Numbered from the stretch's first letter, positions 7,526 to 15,919 are shown. The stretch is 33,416 bases of DNA from a bacterium (GCA_024228395.1 JAAETM010000189.1:1-33416), one strand, 5' to 3'. Numbers and translations: made by a program. Notes: generated from the letters alone by a model not told the origin.

Positions 7526-8233
7526 TCACTCGCCCGGCTTTGGCAACCCCACGGGAAACGTAATGCTCTCGGCAAAGCGCTTGAGCTCCCCGATGGCCTC
7601 TCGCCTCATATTCTCTTTCTGTTCGACTTTCTCTTCAGGGGTGCGATCATCTATTTCTTCGGTGTCGGTCAGCTGTGAAAAAGACGTCCACTGCCTGGAA
7701 ACGTGGAAGAGGTAGTCTCCCTCAATGAAGCTGATGCTGCTCACCAGGGCATCCACTCGACTCTTCTGGCGGCCACGCCAATCCGCAGGGCCCACGTGAC
7801 TGGCTCCCTTGCCATCAAATTCAAGATAGAGAGCCGCCCGCTCTCCGACGGTCGTGTCCTCCTGATACACCTCAGAGATTTCCACGCCTCCCTGCTCAAA
7901 CATCCACAAGAATTGCTCTTGGTACTGATTCAAGGCCTGCTCCCCATCACTTTCGTGGGCCCAAAAGGGGGAGGAAGGATCACGCTTCATATATATCACT
8001 CGAAACAGATTCCCCATGACATCGGTGAAGGAAACGATTCCAGAATCACCTTCCACCTTGTCCTGGATTTCGTCTCCCATCCCAACGACGATTCCATCGG
8101 GCCGGGGAATCGCGAAGACCTTGCTCGGGGCTTCATAGATGCCCTTTTTGAATGTCCCCTCGATCTTGGGACCAAGCAAACCGCAGCTCGAAAAGAAAAC
8201 AACGGCCAACGCAATTCCAGCAATGTGTCTCAT
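7526..8233 (-). CDS. Predicted lipoprotein, function unknown
   Basis: The protein begins MRHIAGIALAVVFFSSC. This is a short basic start, a hydrophobic core and a lipobox (F-S-S-C), so it should be lipidated on Cys17 and anchored to a membrane. The remaining ~215 residues contain mixed polar sequence, including VIYMKRDPSSPFWAHESDGE and a charged C-terminal helix (TPEEKVEQKENMRREAIGELKRFAESI). No family is recognised. An upstream in-frame ATG at 8257 would add eight residues before the signal, so 8233 is preferred. No clear ribosome-binding site is seen for either. A broken IS3-type remnant begins directly upstream at 8269, so the native promoter may have been disturbed. Confidence 0.75.
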   Translation of the reverse strand: MRHIAGIALAVVFFSSCGLLGPKIEGTFKKGIYEAPSKVFAIPRPDGIVVGMGDEIQDKVEGDSGIVSFTDVMGNLFRVIYMKRDPSSPFWAHESDGEQALNQYQEQFLWMFEQGGVEISEVYQEDTTVGERAALYLEFDGKGASHVGPADWRGRQKSRVDALVSSISFIEGDYLFHVSRQWTSFSQLTDTEEIDDRTPEEKVEQKENMRREAIGELKRFAESITFPVGLPKPGE

Positions 8234-8268
8234 GCGCACCAACGTACCATTCTCCATGGTGCAAGCCC

Positions 8269-8468
8269 ATGGAGATCTCCGGCTAGACCTTCAGCCGCTG
8301 GTGTGAGCGATACGGCGGCATGAAGGCCAGAAAAAGCGGGTCGAGCAATTGGAGAAGGAGAGTCGGAAGCTCATACGACCGATCGCAGACCAGGCTCTTG
8401 AGGCACGATTCCTGGAGGGTAGTGCATTAGACGACTCCCAAACCCGGAAAGCCGCTGGCGCACCGTGA
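8269..8468 (+). pseudogene. Degenerate IS3-family transposase OrfA fragment
   Basis: Frame 1 from ATG 8269 reads MEISG*TFSRWCERYGGMKA, with an in-frame TAG at 8284-8286. The text then continues in another frame as KRVEQLEKESRKLIRPIADQ, then ALEARFLEG, ending at TGA 8466-8468. Put together, these match the second half of IS3-type OrfA. In that family T-F-x-R-W-x-x-x-Y-G-G-M is followed by a leucine-zipper-like K-R-L-x-x-L-E-x-E-N-x-x-L-K-x-x-x-A-D-x-x-L segment. One nonsense change and one frameshift make it a dead relic. No OrfB or terminal repeats could be made out in the following 150 bases. Confidence 0.65.
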
Positions 8469-8604
8469 AGCATGGAGCCGAAAGGCTCGAACTTCCGGAG
8501 CGTCCCGCCCGCCGCTTTGCCGAGCAAAACAGCTTCGCCTCTCCTTCGCTAGGGGTGCCTCAGGCGGCGCCCCACTCGAACGGCGCCGAGCCGCGGCAGC
8601 CCCA

Positions 8605-8647
8605 GAATTCCAGTGCTGCCGCCGCCAACCCGGCGTCACTGGAATTC
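8605..8647 (-). terminator. Hairpin overlapping the stop of the FG-GAP protein gene
   Basis: GAATTCCAGTG (8605-8615) pairs perfectly with CACTGGAATTC (8637-8647), and an inner CGCCG/CGGCG pair extends the stem. The right arm includes the last codons and the TGA stop of the minus-strand gene. It probably acts as that gene's terminator or a 3'-end stabiliser. There is no T-run on the minus strand, so intrinsic termination is not certain. Confidence 0.55.
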
Positions 8648-11218
8648 CACTGAAACCACATCGCTGAAGTTCGAAGTGGAGGTGGGATTGTGGTCGCGAT
8701 ACCAACTTTGGAAGTTCCAAGTCTCCCCCGCCATGACCACATGACTGCCCAAAGTGGTGGGCAGATCGTTCAGGTCGAGGGCCAGCTCGTAGCTTCCCGT
8801 AGTGCCCGAATTGCGGATTTCGTACATGCGGTTATGGCGGCCGATCGGGGCACCGCCTCCCAGGCATAGGTTGCCTTGGGAACCACTGTAATTCGCCGCA
8901 AAATCGATTCCGGTCGAGTTCAGGAAATACCCGAACTCGCCCAGGGGCAGGTGGTCTACGCGCAAGCGAAAGTCCTGGTCGCTAACCACGATCGACCCCG
9001 GGATTGAAATTGTGGCCGGGCTGCCGGTGGAATTGCCCTCCAAGGTGGCACAGTAAAAACCCACCGGAGCCTGCAAGTCAAAGAAGTAGGCCGCCCCCGT
9101 GTGGTCAGCGGAGTTGTCGCTTTGATCCCCATTGAGTCCGGTCGCATTGCTCTCTTCAGAGGGCGCGCCGACTGCCATCACGGTGCCTGAAAAGCCCACG
9201 CAGGAACCGAAGTAATCCGTGCGACCCGGGTTGGAGGCCTTGATGAAAGCCTCTTGCGTCCAAACGCCCGCATTCTTCGAAAATAGGAATGCCGCTCCAA
9301 TACCCGGACTGTTCGTTTTGGCCTGATTCGCATGGATCCCAGGAGCCCGGCTCGATTGCGAGTGGGAGCCCACCAAGAAACGATCCCCCTGAAGCTTCAC
9401 ACTCCCCCCGAAGGAACCTTGTTGCTCGGTAGTGGAACCCTTCACGTAGGCCACTTGTCCCCAGGTGGATCCCACGCGGTCAAACAGATAAGCCGCTCCA
9501 GAGTGGTATGCGCTGTTGTTGGTTTGGTCGCCGTCGATCCCCACCGCGTTGCTGCTCTCGCCCACGGCGCCGATGAGCATGCGGTCCCCCGAAATCGAAA
9601 CCGAGTAGCCGAACACATCGTGAGCACCAGGGCTCGAGGCCTTGACGTAAGCCTGCTGACTCCACACCCCCATGGTACGGGTGAAGACGTAGGCAGCCCC
9701 AGACCGGGTGGTGTCGTTGTTGTTTTGGTTGCCGTTGATTCCGGTGGCGCTGCTGCTCTCCTCAAATGCACCAACGACAATCGTGGCGCCCGAAACATCC
9801 ACCGCATTGCCAAACAGGTCCCCCGCCTCCGTGTTAGATGCCTTGAGGTAGGCCTGTTGACTCCACACGCCCACGTTTCGAACAAAAACATAAGCAGCGC
9901 CGGCTTGGAACATCGAGTCATCGGCCTGGTTGCCGCCGACCCCCGTAGCATGGCTGCTCTCCCACGGAGCACCCACCACGATGGTGTCGCCATCGATGGC
10001 GACCTTCGTGCCAAACCAATCGCTGTTGCCTGGGTTGGAAGCTTTCAAGTAGGCCTGTTGTGTCCAACTGGAACCGTTGCGAACGAAGACATAGGCCGCA
10101 CCTGCGCTCCCCATACTGTTGTTGGTTTGGTCCCCATTGACTCCCGCGGAACCGCTGCTCTCGTGCCGGGCGCCCACCACCAGGGTGTCCACGGAGAGGG
10201 CCAAGGAGTCACCGAAGCGATCCTGCTCCTCGGTGTTGGAGGCCTTCAAGTAGGCCGTTTGACTCCACACGCCCCCGACGCGCTCAAAAACGTAAACGGC
10301 GCCGGACGAAATTGCATCGTTGTTGCTCTGGTCGCCATTGACTCCAGTGGCGTTACTACTCTCCTGGGGGGCGGCGACCACAACGGTGTTGCCATCGACT
10401 GCGATGGCATGCCCGAAGCGATCTCCCCCCTCCGCATTCGATGCTTTCGCATAGGCCGTTTGGGCAATGGGGTCGATCGTCAATGGATATGTTGCCTGGC
10501 TTTCGTCGATGACCAGTCGTAGGACGCCATCCCTCATTTCCATTCGTGCGGATTGATCCTGACCCAACGCATCAAAGACTCGCAAACCCGTGTAGGTAAT
10601 GGCGGGCACCCCGCTTTCGTCCAGGAAGCGGGCACCCGTCCCGTCGGAGAACACCTGCCCCCGAAGGTCGCCGAGCACTCGCAGATCGAAGTGCAGGGGA
10701 AGGTCCAAACCCGCGCCACGGGCCGGCCGCTCCCGCAGGAAAAAACCATGCTCCAACCCCACTGCGCCGTGGATATACCACTCCTGCAGATTGGCGTTCC
10801 AATCGGACTCCACGCGCCCGCCCTCAGCAACCGTTGATTGGGCTCGGGTCACGGCGATCGAGCTCCCATCATATCCATACGTTTCCAACTGCAGCCCCCA
10901 CGACCAGGATCGATCCTTGGATTGAATCCAAACACCACGGGTATCAAAGCTCACTTTCCAATCCTGTACTCGGTTGATTCCTGTGAGTTGCTCGCCATCC
11001 CGAATCACGTCGTACTGGCCGCAGGCATGCACCGCTTGGATTTGGGCCCAAGCGGCGGGTTGAATTCCATCTGGCGAGGCTCTGACCGTCGTTTCGATCA
11101 CAGCCCCAGGTGTTTCGACCTCCACTTGCGCTGCGTCGGTTAGTGTCATCGACACAAAGCCAAAAGTACAAACACATGAAACTTCGAGGACTGTGGAAAT
11201 GGCGTTGCGGTGTTTCAC
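8636..11218 (-). CDS. Secreted FG-GAP seven-blade beta-propeller protein
   Basis: The 860-residue protein opens with a signal peptide (AISTVLEVSCVCTFGFVSMT core). An N-terminal domain of about 200 residues ends in YPLTIDPIAQ. Seven tandem FG-GAP-type repeats of about 67 residues follow. Each starts with A-Y-x-K-A-S-N and continues with D-x-F-G, V-V-V-G-A, E-S-S-x-A-x-G-(V/I)-x-G-(D/N)-Q-x-N-N and G-A-A-Y-V-F. Seven repeats fit one closed propeller. A final domain from GFYCATLEGNSTGSP on is common in planctomycete extracellular proteins. GTG 11218 is preferred because AGGAGG lies 8 nt upstream; a TTG at 11224 is too close to it. It is probably an exported surface or matrix protein; its ligand is unknown. 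Confidence 0.9.
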   Translation of the reverse strand: MKHRNAISTVLEVSCVCTFGFVSMTLTDAAQVEVETPGAVIETTVRASPDGIQPAAWAQIQAVHACGQYDVIRDGEQLTGINRVQDWKVSFDTRGVWIQSKDRSWSWGLQLETYGYDGSSIAVTRAQSTVAEGGRVESDWNANLQEWYIHGAVGLEHGFFLRERPARGAGLDLPLHFDLRVLGDLRGQVFSDGTGARFLDESGVPAITYTGLRVFDALGQDQSARMEMRDGVLRLVIDESQATYPLTIDPIAQTAYAKASNAEGGDRFGHAIAVDGNTVVVAAPQESSNATGVNGDQSNNDAISSGAVYVFERVGGVWSQTAYLKASNTEEQDRFGDSLALSVDTLVVGARHESSGSAGVNGDQTNNSMGSAGAAYVFVRNGSSWTQQAYLKASNPGNSDWFGTKVAIDGDTIVVGAPWESSHATGVGGNQADDSMFQAGAAYVFVRNVGVWSQQAYLKASNTEAGDLFGNAVDVSGATIVVGAFEESSSATGINGNQNNNDTTRSGAAYVFTRTMGVWSQQAYVKASSPGAHDVFGYSVSISGDRMLIGAVGESSNAVGIDGDQTNNSAYHSGAAYLFDRVGSTWGQVAYVKGSTTEQQGSFGGSVKLQGDRFLVGSHSQSSRAPGIHANQAKTNSPGIGAAFLFSKNAGVWTQEAFIKASNPGRTDYFGSCVGFSGTVMAVGAPSEESNATGLNGDQSDNSADHTGAAYFFDLQAPVGFYCATLEGNSTGSPATISIPGSIVVSDQDFRLRVDHLPLGEFGYFLNSTGIDFAANYSGSQGNLCLGGGAPIGRHNRMYEIRNSGTTGSYELALDLNDLPTTLGSHVVMAGETWNFQSWYRDHNPTSTSNFSDVVSVEFQ

Positions 11219-11445
11219 TTTCAAAACCTCCTAGGTCTTGGCGCGATTTGGCGAGAGGCCTATCCCTGGCGCAGTTCATTCTGTAAAGAGCGAGGAAGAG
11301 GCACCGTGACAACTCCATTGTATTCCCGCACGCCATTCCTGGGGGATCGACAAGGTGGATATGCCAGTAATCAATTTCGGCACGCCCCAGACCCCATGGA
11401 GCCGTATCGCCACTTCAGCCCGGCCACCATTGGGCGTCTCACAGC

Positions 11446-12198
11446 TCACAGAACCCGCAAACGGTGGGCCACCAACCAGGCTTCCACCGCGTCGCGATTG
11501 GTCGGCACCCTAGGGAGCCGGCTTTGTTCGCAGGCTTGTAGAAGCCCATTTTCAAGGCCCTCAAATGCGCCCATATGCTTGGCATCCAGGTCCTCAGGTA
11601 GTCGGCACTTTTCACCGTGTTCCCGCTTGAAGTCGATCAACTCTTGCACGTCCAAGCCGTAGTTCGGCGCCAGGATGGTCAAGTTCGGTTCGATTTCCCC
11701 AGTGTTCAGAAGATGCGTGCCTGTGAGCGCGACGCGGTAGCAGTACAGGGCCGTTTTGGCGCGATGCTTGAGGCCGTGCTCGTGGCGCATGCCCTTTAGA
11801 TATCCGTTGTAATGGCGATAACTGGCCTTGCTCACACTGGCGCGGGCCAGGTCGGCTAACTCTTCGAATCCGGGGACCAGCTGAAGGGGACTGGTGAAGC
11901 GTTCTAGCATGTTCCCGTTGCCATTCAGCAAGGACACCAAGGCGGGTTTGGCTTCGTGGGTGGTGAGGTCGCACTCCACGCCTTCGAAGATCTCGAGCGT
12001 ATCGTGGGCTTCCCGGGCCTTGCCCAACCCGATGATCTGGTGGGAAGGCGCCAGGTGCAGGCCCTTGATGTCCAAGTCGCTGTCCTCGGAGGGAAAGCCG
12101 TAATTGTGGGCACCGGTGATGGCGCACTGCAGGATCGGCCCCGGGGCGGGTCGAGCTTCCAGAAAACGCCGAGCGATGTCTAGATCGGGGATCAACAT
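11446..12198 (-). CDS. Nucleotidyltransferase of the RlaP/YcgL type (downstream copy)
   Basis: The 250-residue protein has the DNA-polymerase-beta-like nucleotidyltransferase signature. GAHNYGF (residues 29-35) is followed by SEDSDLDIKG (37-46), where D41 and D43 would bind the catalytic metals. The layout resembles the RlaP/YcgL family (PF10127 as I recall it), proposed to act in RNA repair or as RNA-modifying nucleotidyltransferases. A helical C-terminal part follows (HYNGYLKGMRHEHGLKHRAK, typical of the family). The ATG at 12198 overlaps the stop of the upstream nucleotidyltransferase by 7 bases, so translation is coupled. A longer open frame upstream lies inside that gene and is not used. 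The substrate is unknown. Confidence 0.82.
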   Translation of the reverse strand: MLIPDLDIARRFLEARPAPGPILQCAITGAHNYGFPSEDSDLDIKGLHLAPSHQIIGLGKAREAHDTLEIFEGVECDLTTHEAKPALVSLLNGNGNMLERFTSPLQLVPGFEELADLARASVSKASYRHYNGYLKGMRHEHGLKHRAKTALYCYRVALTGTHLLNTGEIEPNLTILAPNYGLDVQELIDFKREHGEKCRLPEDLDAKHMGAFEGLENGLLQACEQSRLPRVPTNRDAVEAWLVAHRLRVL

Positions 12199-13316
12199 GC
12201 CAAGGCCTGCTCTACGAGTTCCATGCACAGGGCGTCGATCGCCTCGTGGTCGGGCCGCGCGGGCACGACCATGGTCTCCCGCTTCAATTGGCGAAGTTCC
12301 AAGCTGCGCGTATTCGACCATTCGAGCAGTTCCTCGTAGGACCATGCGCCACCACGGATGGCGCGCAGCTCCTCCCCATCGTGGCCTTCGCGCCAAACGA
12401 TGCACTCCCCCGTGCGGGCAATTTCCAACCCCATGCGCAGCAGCCGCACCAGGTGCGCACCATGCTTGGTATCGTAACCATGTTTTGCCTCCAGCTCCGC
12501 GCGCGCGCTATTGCGATTGGCCTTCCAGCCCTGGTATTGGCGCCACTCACTGCGCGCGCTGCGGTACTCGCGCTCGCGCTTCATGACGTGCACCAGGTTG
12601 TCGTCCAAACCGATCCAACGGGCCCCCGCTTCCCAAAGGGATTCGTCGGAGGCCAATCCGATTTCGCACAAGGTCTGCCGCATGCCCGCCAGGGCTTTGA
12701 CCCGCTCCGCCTTCTCCATGCCGGTCAAATCCAACTCCCAACGGTCGAGCTGCTTCTGCACCGCGCTCTCTGCCGCCTCCAGATCCTGGGGCGGAAGCAA
12801 GGCCGCCTCCGGTAGATCAAAGTCCGTGCGCTTGGGCGCTGCCTTCGGCCCGTTGTGATGCCACTGGTAATGCAAGCGAATGCGCGCCAACTGATTCGCC
12901 GCGTAGCCCGAAAATGTCTGCACGCACTTGGCCGACAGGAACAACGAACGCGCCTCCCGCAGGCGCTCGCCCAGCGGGCTCAAGATACGCACCTCCTGAT
13001 CCCGACAGAACAAACACTCGAGCACATTCGGGTTGGACTTGCTGGCCAACCGCAGGAACTTTTGGACCCCATAGACGCTGCCCTCCACCCCACTCTGACG
13101 CGCAATGGCCTGTTCCTCGGCCGTCAAATCCGGCAAGAACACCGGAAACTGAACCGCATCATCCGACTGCTCAAACTCACCCCGAATGCCATGAAAGAAG
13201 GCCGCCGGCGGCACCGCCAGCCCCTTCAGATCCACGTCGGAAGCCTGAGAATGCAACCCATGGGCACGGCTTCCTGCGATGGTCAACAGGTGGGTATGGG
13301 CGCGGAGATCGAACAA
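12192..13316 (-). CDS. Nucleotidyltransferase of the RlaP/YcgL type (upstream copy)
   Basis: The 374-residue protein has the same family signature as its neighbour. AGSRAHG (residues 14-20) is followed by ASDVDLKG (25-32), with D27 and D29 as metal ligands. The later part is helical and charged. It includes VYGVQKFLRLASKSNPNVLE, a segment typical of this family (Q-K-F-x-x-L-x-x-x-x-N-P-x-x-x-E), and a C-terminal KHGAHLVRLLRMG helix. The frame is closed by TGA just upstream, and the first possible start is TTG at 13316. No ribosome-binding site is visible, so the message may be leaderless or poorly initiated. The two nucleotidyltransferases differ in length and are only distantly alike, so they are probably paralogues with split roles rather than a recent duplication. 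Confidence 0.82.
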   Translation of the reverse strand: MFDLRAHTHLLTIAGSRAHGLHSQASDVDLKGLAVPPAAFFHGIRGEFEQSDDAVQFPVFLPDLTAEEQAIARQSGVEGSVYGVQKFLRLASKSNPNVLECLFCRDQEVRILSPLGERLREARSLFLSAKCVQTFSGYAANQLARIRLHYQWHHNGPKAAPKRTDFDLPEAALLPPQDLEAAESAVQKQLDRWELDLTGMEKAERVKALAGMRQTLCEIGLASDESLWEAGARWIGLDDNLVHVMKREREYRSARSEWRQYQGWKANRNSARAELEAKHGYDTKHGAHLVRLLRMGLEIARTGECIVWREGHDGEELRAIRGGAWSYEELLEWSNTRSLELRQLKRETMVVPARPDHEAIDALCMELVEQALAC

Positions 13317-13491
13317 GGGATATCACGTGGGGCTTGGCTTGATGGGAAGCCCTATTCTGTGCGAGACCCAAGCTAGGAGCAACTGTAATGTGCTCAGGTT
13401 CGACTTGCGCACGATCCGCAACTCACTCATGATCGCTTGCTCGCCGCTCCGGCTTGCCGCACGGTGTCTGACACGATTCCACCGGTGGCGG

Positions 13492-15012
13492 TCAATAATG
13501 CGTGAGCGGCAAATCCACAGGCGCATTGTAAGGCTCAAGCACACGGCGGTACTGATCGGATTGCATGAGGCAATCGGGGTCCAATTCCTGCTTGTGGGCC
13601 AGGAACTTCTGGACCGCTCTCTCGTCGAAGGCTTGGCGCATGGCGCCAGGGCCTAGCACCAGGTCCTTGGCGAAGTAGAAACGTCCCTCGCCTACCAGCA
13701 CGATTTCGGTCATTTCGTTGCACAGATCGAGTAGGCGGCCGCGGTTCTTGGGTGTCACCTTGAAGTCCATGGCCAGGGACCAACCGTCGAGGGCGTGGGT
13801 CAACAGGAAGTCGTCGGGACGGTGGCGTTTGAGCACACCCAGGTACGAAACGAACCCGCGCTTCTGGCAGAGCCTGAGCAGTTCCTCAAAGACGCCCTGG
13901 GCGGTGTCGTCGGGCAGGAAGGGTTGGTATTGGAGCAAGCCCATGCCGTGCTTACGGCCGTAGGCGAATTTCCAGTTGGGTACGAAGTCGAGCAGGAAGT
14001 TAAAGCCCGCGTGGCTTTGCAGGTACTCGCCCTTCTTCTCTTCACGCTTGCCCATCCAGTGTTTGAGGCGGTTCAGGTTGCGCATGCCCAGGTCGCGGTT
14101 GAGGATGCGCAGGGGGCGCCAGACTTCGTTCTTGGGGAAGCCCAAGATGGAGCCGGGCAGTTGTTGGTAGGACAGGGCACAGGTTTTGTCGGGCTCGGAG
14201 TCCTCGCCGGGGTCCAGGTGGCGTGCCAGGTGAATGAGGCCGCGGCCTTGGGCCTTGCCCCTGGAAAAACAATCCACCCAACCGACCGAGTAATAGGCCT
14301 CGTCCTCGTGGTCGGACATCGACTCCATCATGTCCCCCACGCTGGTCGCGCTGATGCCGCGCACGGCCACATTGCCCGAATTCACCGGCTGGGTACGCAT
14401 TTCAAGACGCGTGATGCAACCGAGCAAACCCATGCCACCGATAACCGCCCCGAAGAGTTCATCGGTCGGCTTCAGGGTGATCAGCTCGCCGTTGGGCTGA
14501 ACCAAATCCAGCTCGCGGATGTTCGATCCGATCGCACCCACCATGAAGTTGTTCTTGCCGTGCACATTCATCGACGCGGCGCCGGCCAGGGTCGGCTCCA
14601 TGGTACCGGGCACCACGCGCGGCCAATGGCCCTGGGGCAAAATGTGCTTCCAAAGCTGGCCGAAGGTCACCCCGCCTTGCACGTTGGCGTAACCCGCCGG
14701 TTTGCCATCGGAGCTATCGGCGTAGCGCTCGAACCCCAGGATCTTGTTCAAGCCGGTCAGGTCCAACACCAGGGTCGGTTTGTCGGGCAGGCTTTCTGTG
14801 TGGCTTGCGTCGCCGTAGCTGCAACCGGAACCGCGTAGGGTTATCAATACGCCTTCCGCTTGGCAGGCGCGCATGACCGCCTGCAACTGTTCGACCGTCT
14901 CGGGACGCACCGTGCGCGAGTGCGATCCGGACACCATGCCCCAGCCTTCGATGAAACGGTAACCCTGGGGAATGTGGGCCAGGGCCTTTCCCAATGTGTT
15001 CGGGATCTGCAT
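13492..15012 (-). CDS. FAD-dependent oxidoreductase, DprE1-like
   Basis: The 506-residue flavoenzyme belongs to the FAD_binding_4 (PCMH/VAO) class. The FAD-binding region includes TLRGSGCSYGD (58-68), PGTMEPTLAGAASMNVHGKN (135-154) and IGGMGLLGCIT (191-201). The C-terminus has GRFYFAKDLVLGPGAMRQAF, later LDPDCLMQSDQYRRVL. This matches the DprE1 pattern Y-x-x-K-D followed by a D-P-x-x-x-x-x-S-D-x-x-R-R end, including the lysine known to be needed in mycobacterial DprE1. DprE1 oxidises decaprenylphospho-ribose at C2, and DprE2 then reduces the ketone to the arabinose epimer. The ATG at 15012 shares one base with the stop of the upstream SDR gene (TGATG), which supports a two-step pair. The actual sugar substrate here is unknown. 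Confidence 0.85.
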   Translation of the reverse strand: MQIPNTLGKALAHIPQGYRFIEGWGMVSGSHSRTVRPETVEQLQAVMRACQAEGVLITLRGSGCSYGDASHTESLPDKPTLVLDLTGLNKILGFERYADSSDGKPAGYANVQGGVTFGQLWKHILPQGHWPRVVPGTMEPTLAGAASMNVHGKNNFMVGAIGSNIRELDLVQPNGELITLKPTDELFGAVIGGMGLLGCITRLEMRTQPVNSGNVAVRGISATSVGDMMESMSDHEDEAYYSVGWVDCFSRGKAQGRGLIHLARHLDPGEDSEPDKTCALSYQQLPGSILGFPKNEVWRPLRILNRDLGMRNLNRLKHWMGKREEKKGEYLQSHAGFNFLLDFVPNWKFAYGRKHGMGLLQYQPFLPDDTAQGVFEELLRLCQKRGFVSYLGVLKRHRPDDFLLTHALDGWSLAMDFKVTPKNRGRLLDLCNEMTEIVLVGEGRFYFAKDLVLGPGAMRQAFDERAVQKFLAHKQELDPDCLMQSDQYRRVLEPYNAPVDLPLTHY

Positions 15013-15827
15013 CAGATGCTCATCTTCTTGAAGATGAAGGAAGGGATCGAACGGATGACCGTGCCCACGGCCCACCAGCGCATGGGAACGTAGCGGGTGT
15101 TGAAGAATCCACGGCGGGCACTGCCGAGGATCGTATCGGCGGCTTTCTCGGCGCTGATCAACCACATCAAGTCGGGCAAGCCCTCGGTCATGGGCGTATC
15201 GATGAAACCGGGTTTGATCGTGAGCACGTGCACGCCCACTTCGGAGAGGCGATTGCGCAAGGACTCCAGGTAGGTGGCGAAGCCCGCTTTGGTGGCATGG
15301 TAGGCGGGGTTGCCCTTGCGTCCCCGATCGCCTGCAATGGATCCGATGCCCACCAGGGTGCCCAAGCGCTGGCTCTGGAATAGTTTGGCGGCTGCATTGC
15401 ACCAAGCCATGGCGCCTGCCAGGTTGACCTCCACCTGCTGCATATCTTTTTCGGTATTGTATTCGGTCAGACCCACCTCGGGCATGACGCCAGCCGCAAA
15501 GATAAAGAGTTCGACCTGGCCGATTTGGCTTGCGAGCTGGGCGAAGTCCGCCCCTGCCTGCCCCGTTCGGGTCACATCGCTCACCAGGGGCAGCACGCGC
15601 CCCGGCTCCAGCTCCATTTCCTTGGCCAGGGCGTCTAGCTTGTCACCACGGCGGGCCACGGCGCCCACGGTGTAGCCCTCCTGGGCTAGCTGCCGCACCA
15701 GGGCCTCCCCCATTCCCGAACTCGCCCCGACCACGATGGCTCCACGATGTACTGGTCCATTGCCCGAAGCTGCCACTCGGCGAACGACGGCGTCGGTTGT
15801 ATGATGGGAGGCGTTGGTGGCACTCAT
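15012..15827 (-). CDS. Short-chain dehydrogenase/reductase, DprE2-like
   Basis: This is a classical SDR of 271 residues. The NAD(P)-binding GASSGMG is at residues 34-40, and FAAG lies at the position of the usual NAAG motif. The catalytic set is S163 (GSIAG), Y176 and K180 (YHATK). The C-terminal hydrophobic segment (RYVPMRWWAVGTVIRSIPSF) suggests membrane association, as in DprE2. The first 27 residues are polar and probably disordered. It overlaps the DprE1-like gene by one base, and the two-gene order (reductase, oxidase) suggests they epimerise a polyprenyl-phosphate sugar. Without the neighbour it could only be called a generic SDR. No Shine-Dalgarno sequence precedes the ATG. Confidence 0.85.
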   Translation of the reverse strand: MSATNASHHTTDAVVRRVAASGNGPVHRGAIVVGASSGMGEALVRQLAQEGYTVGAVARRGDKLDALAKEMELEPGRVLPLVSDVTRTGQAGADFAQLASQIGQVELFIFAAGVMPEVGLTEYNTEKDMQQVEVNLAGAMAWCNAAAKLFQSQRLGTLVGIGSIAGDRGRKGNPAYHATKAGFATYLESLRNRLSEVGVHVLTIKPGFIDTPMTEGLPDLMWLISAEKAADTILGSARRGFFNTRYVPMRWWAVGTVIRSIPSFIFKKMSI

Positions 15828-15899
15828 GGGGGGTACATCTGACTGGGAGAACCAGACCTAAGGTCCTGGCAGTCCACAGCCTATCGACCAAACGGCCCC

Positions 15900-15919
15900 T
15901 TGGAATTGGCGCTTTCCAA
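15900..15919. promoter_or_regulatory. Inverted repeat TTGGAA-N8-TTCCAA in the divergent promoter region
   Basis: The perfect 6-bp arms lie in the 148-bp space between the divergent SDR and helicase genes, about 57 bp upstream of the helicase start. Size and spacing fit a binding site for a dimeric regulator, but no regulator gene is nearby and no clear -35/-10 pair was found. Confidence 0.25.

Noticed and set aside
8475..8488. GAGCC-GAAA-GGCTC mini-hairpin
   Set aside because: A five-pair stem with a tetraloop is too short to call on its own, and no T-run follows.
9332..10522. Antisense open frame of 396 codons opposite the FG-GAP repeats
   Set aside because: Its repeats simply mirror the tandem repeats of the real gene.
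4284..13316. HEPN plus nucleotidyltransferase as a HEPN/MNT toxin-antitoxin pair
   Set aside because: The genes lie more than 6 kb apart on opposite strands, and the nucleotidyltransferases are large RlaP-type proteins rather than small MNT antitoxins.
13795..14838. Antisense open frame of 347 codons opposite the DprE1-like gene
   Set aside because: Same cause; the opposite strand encodes a full FAD oxidase.
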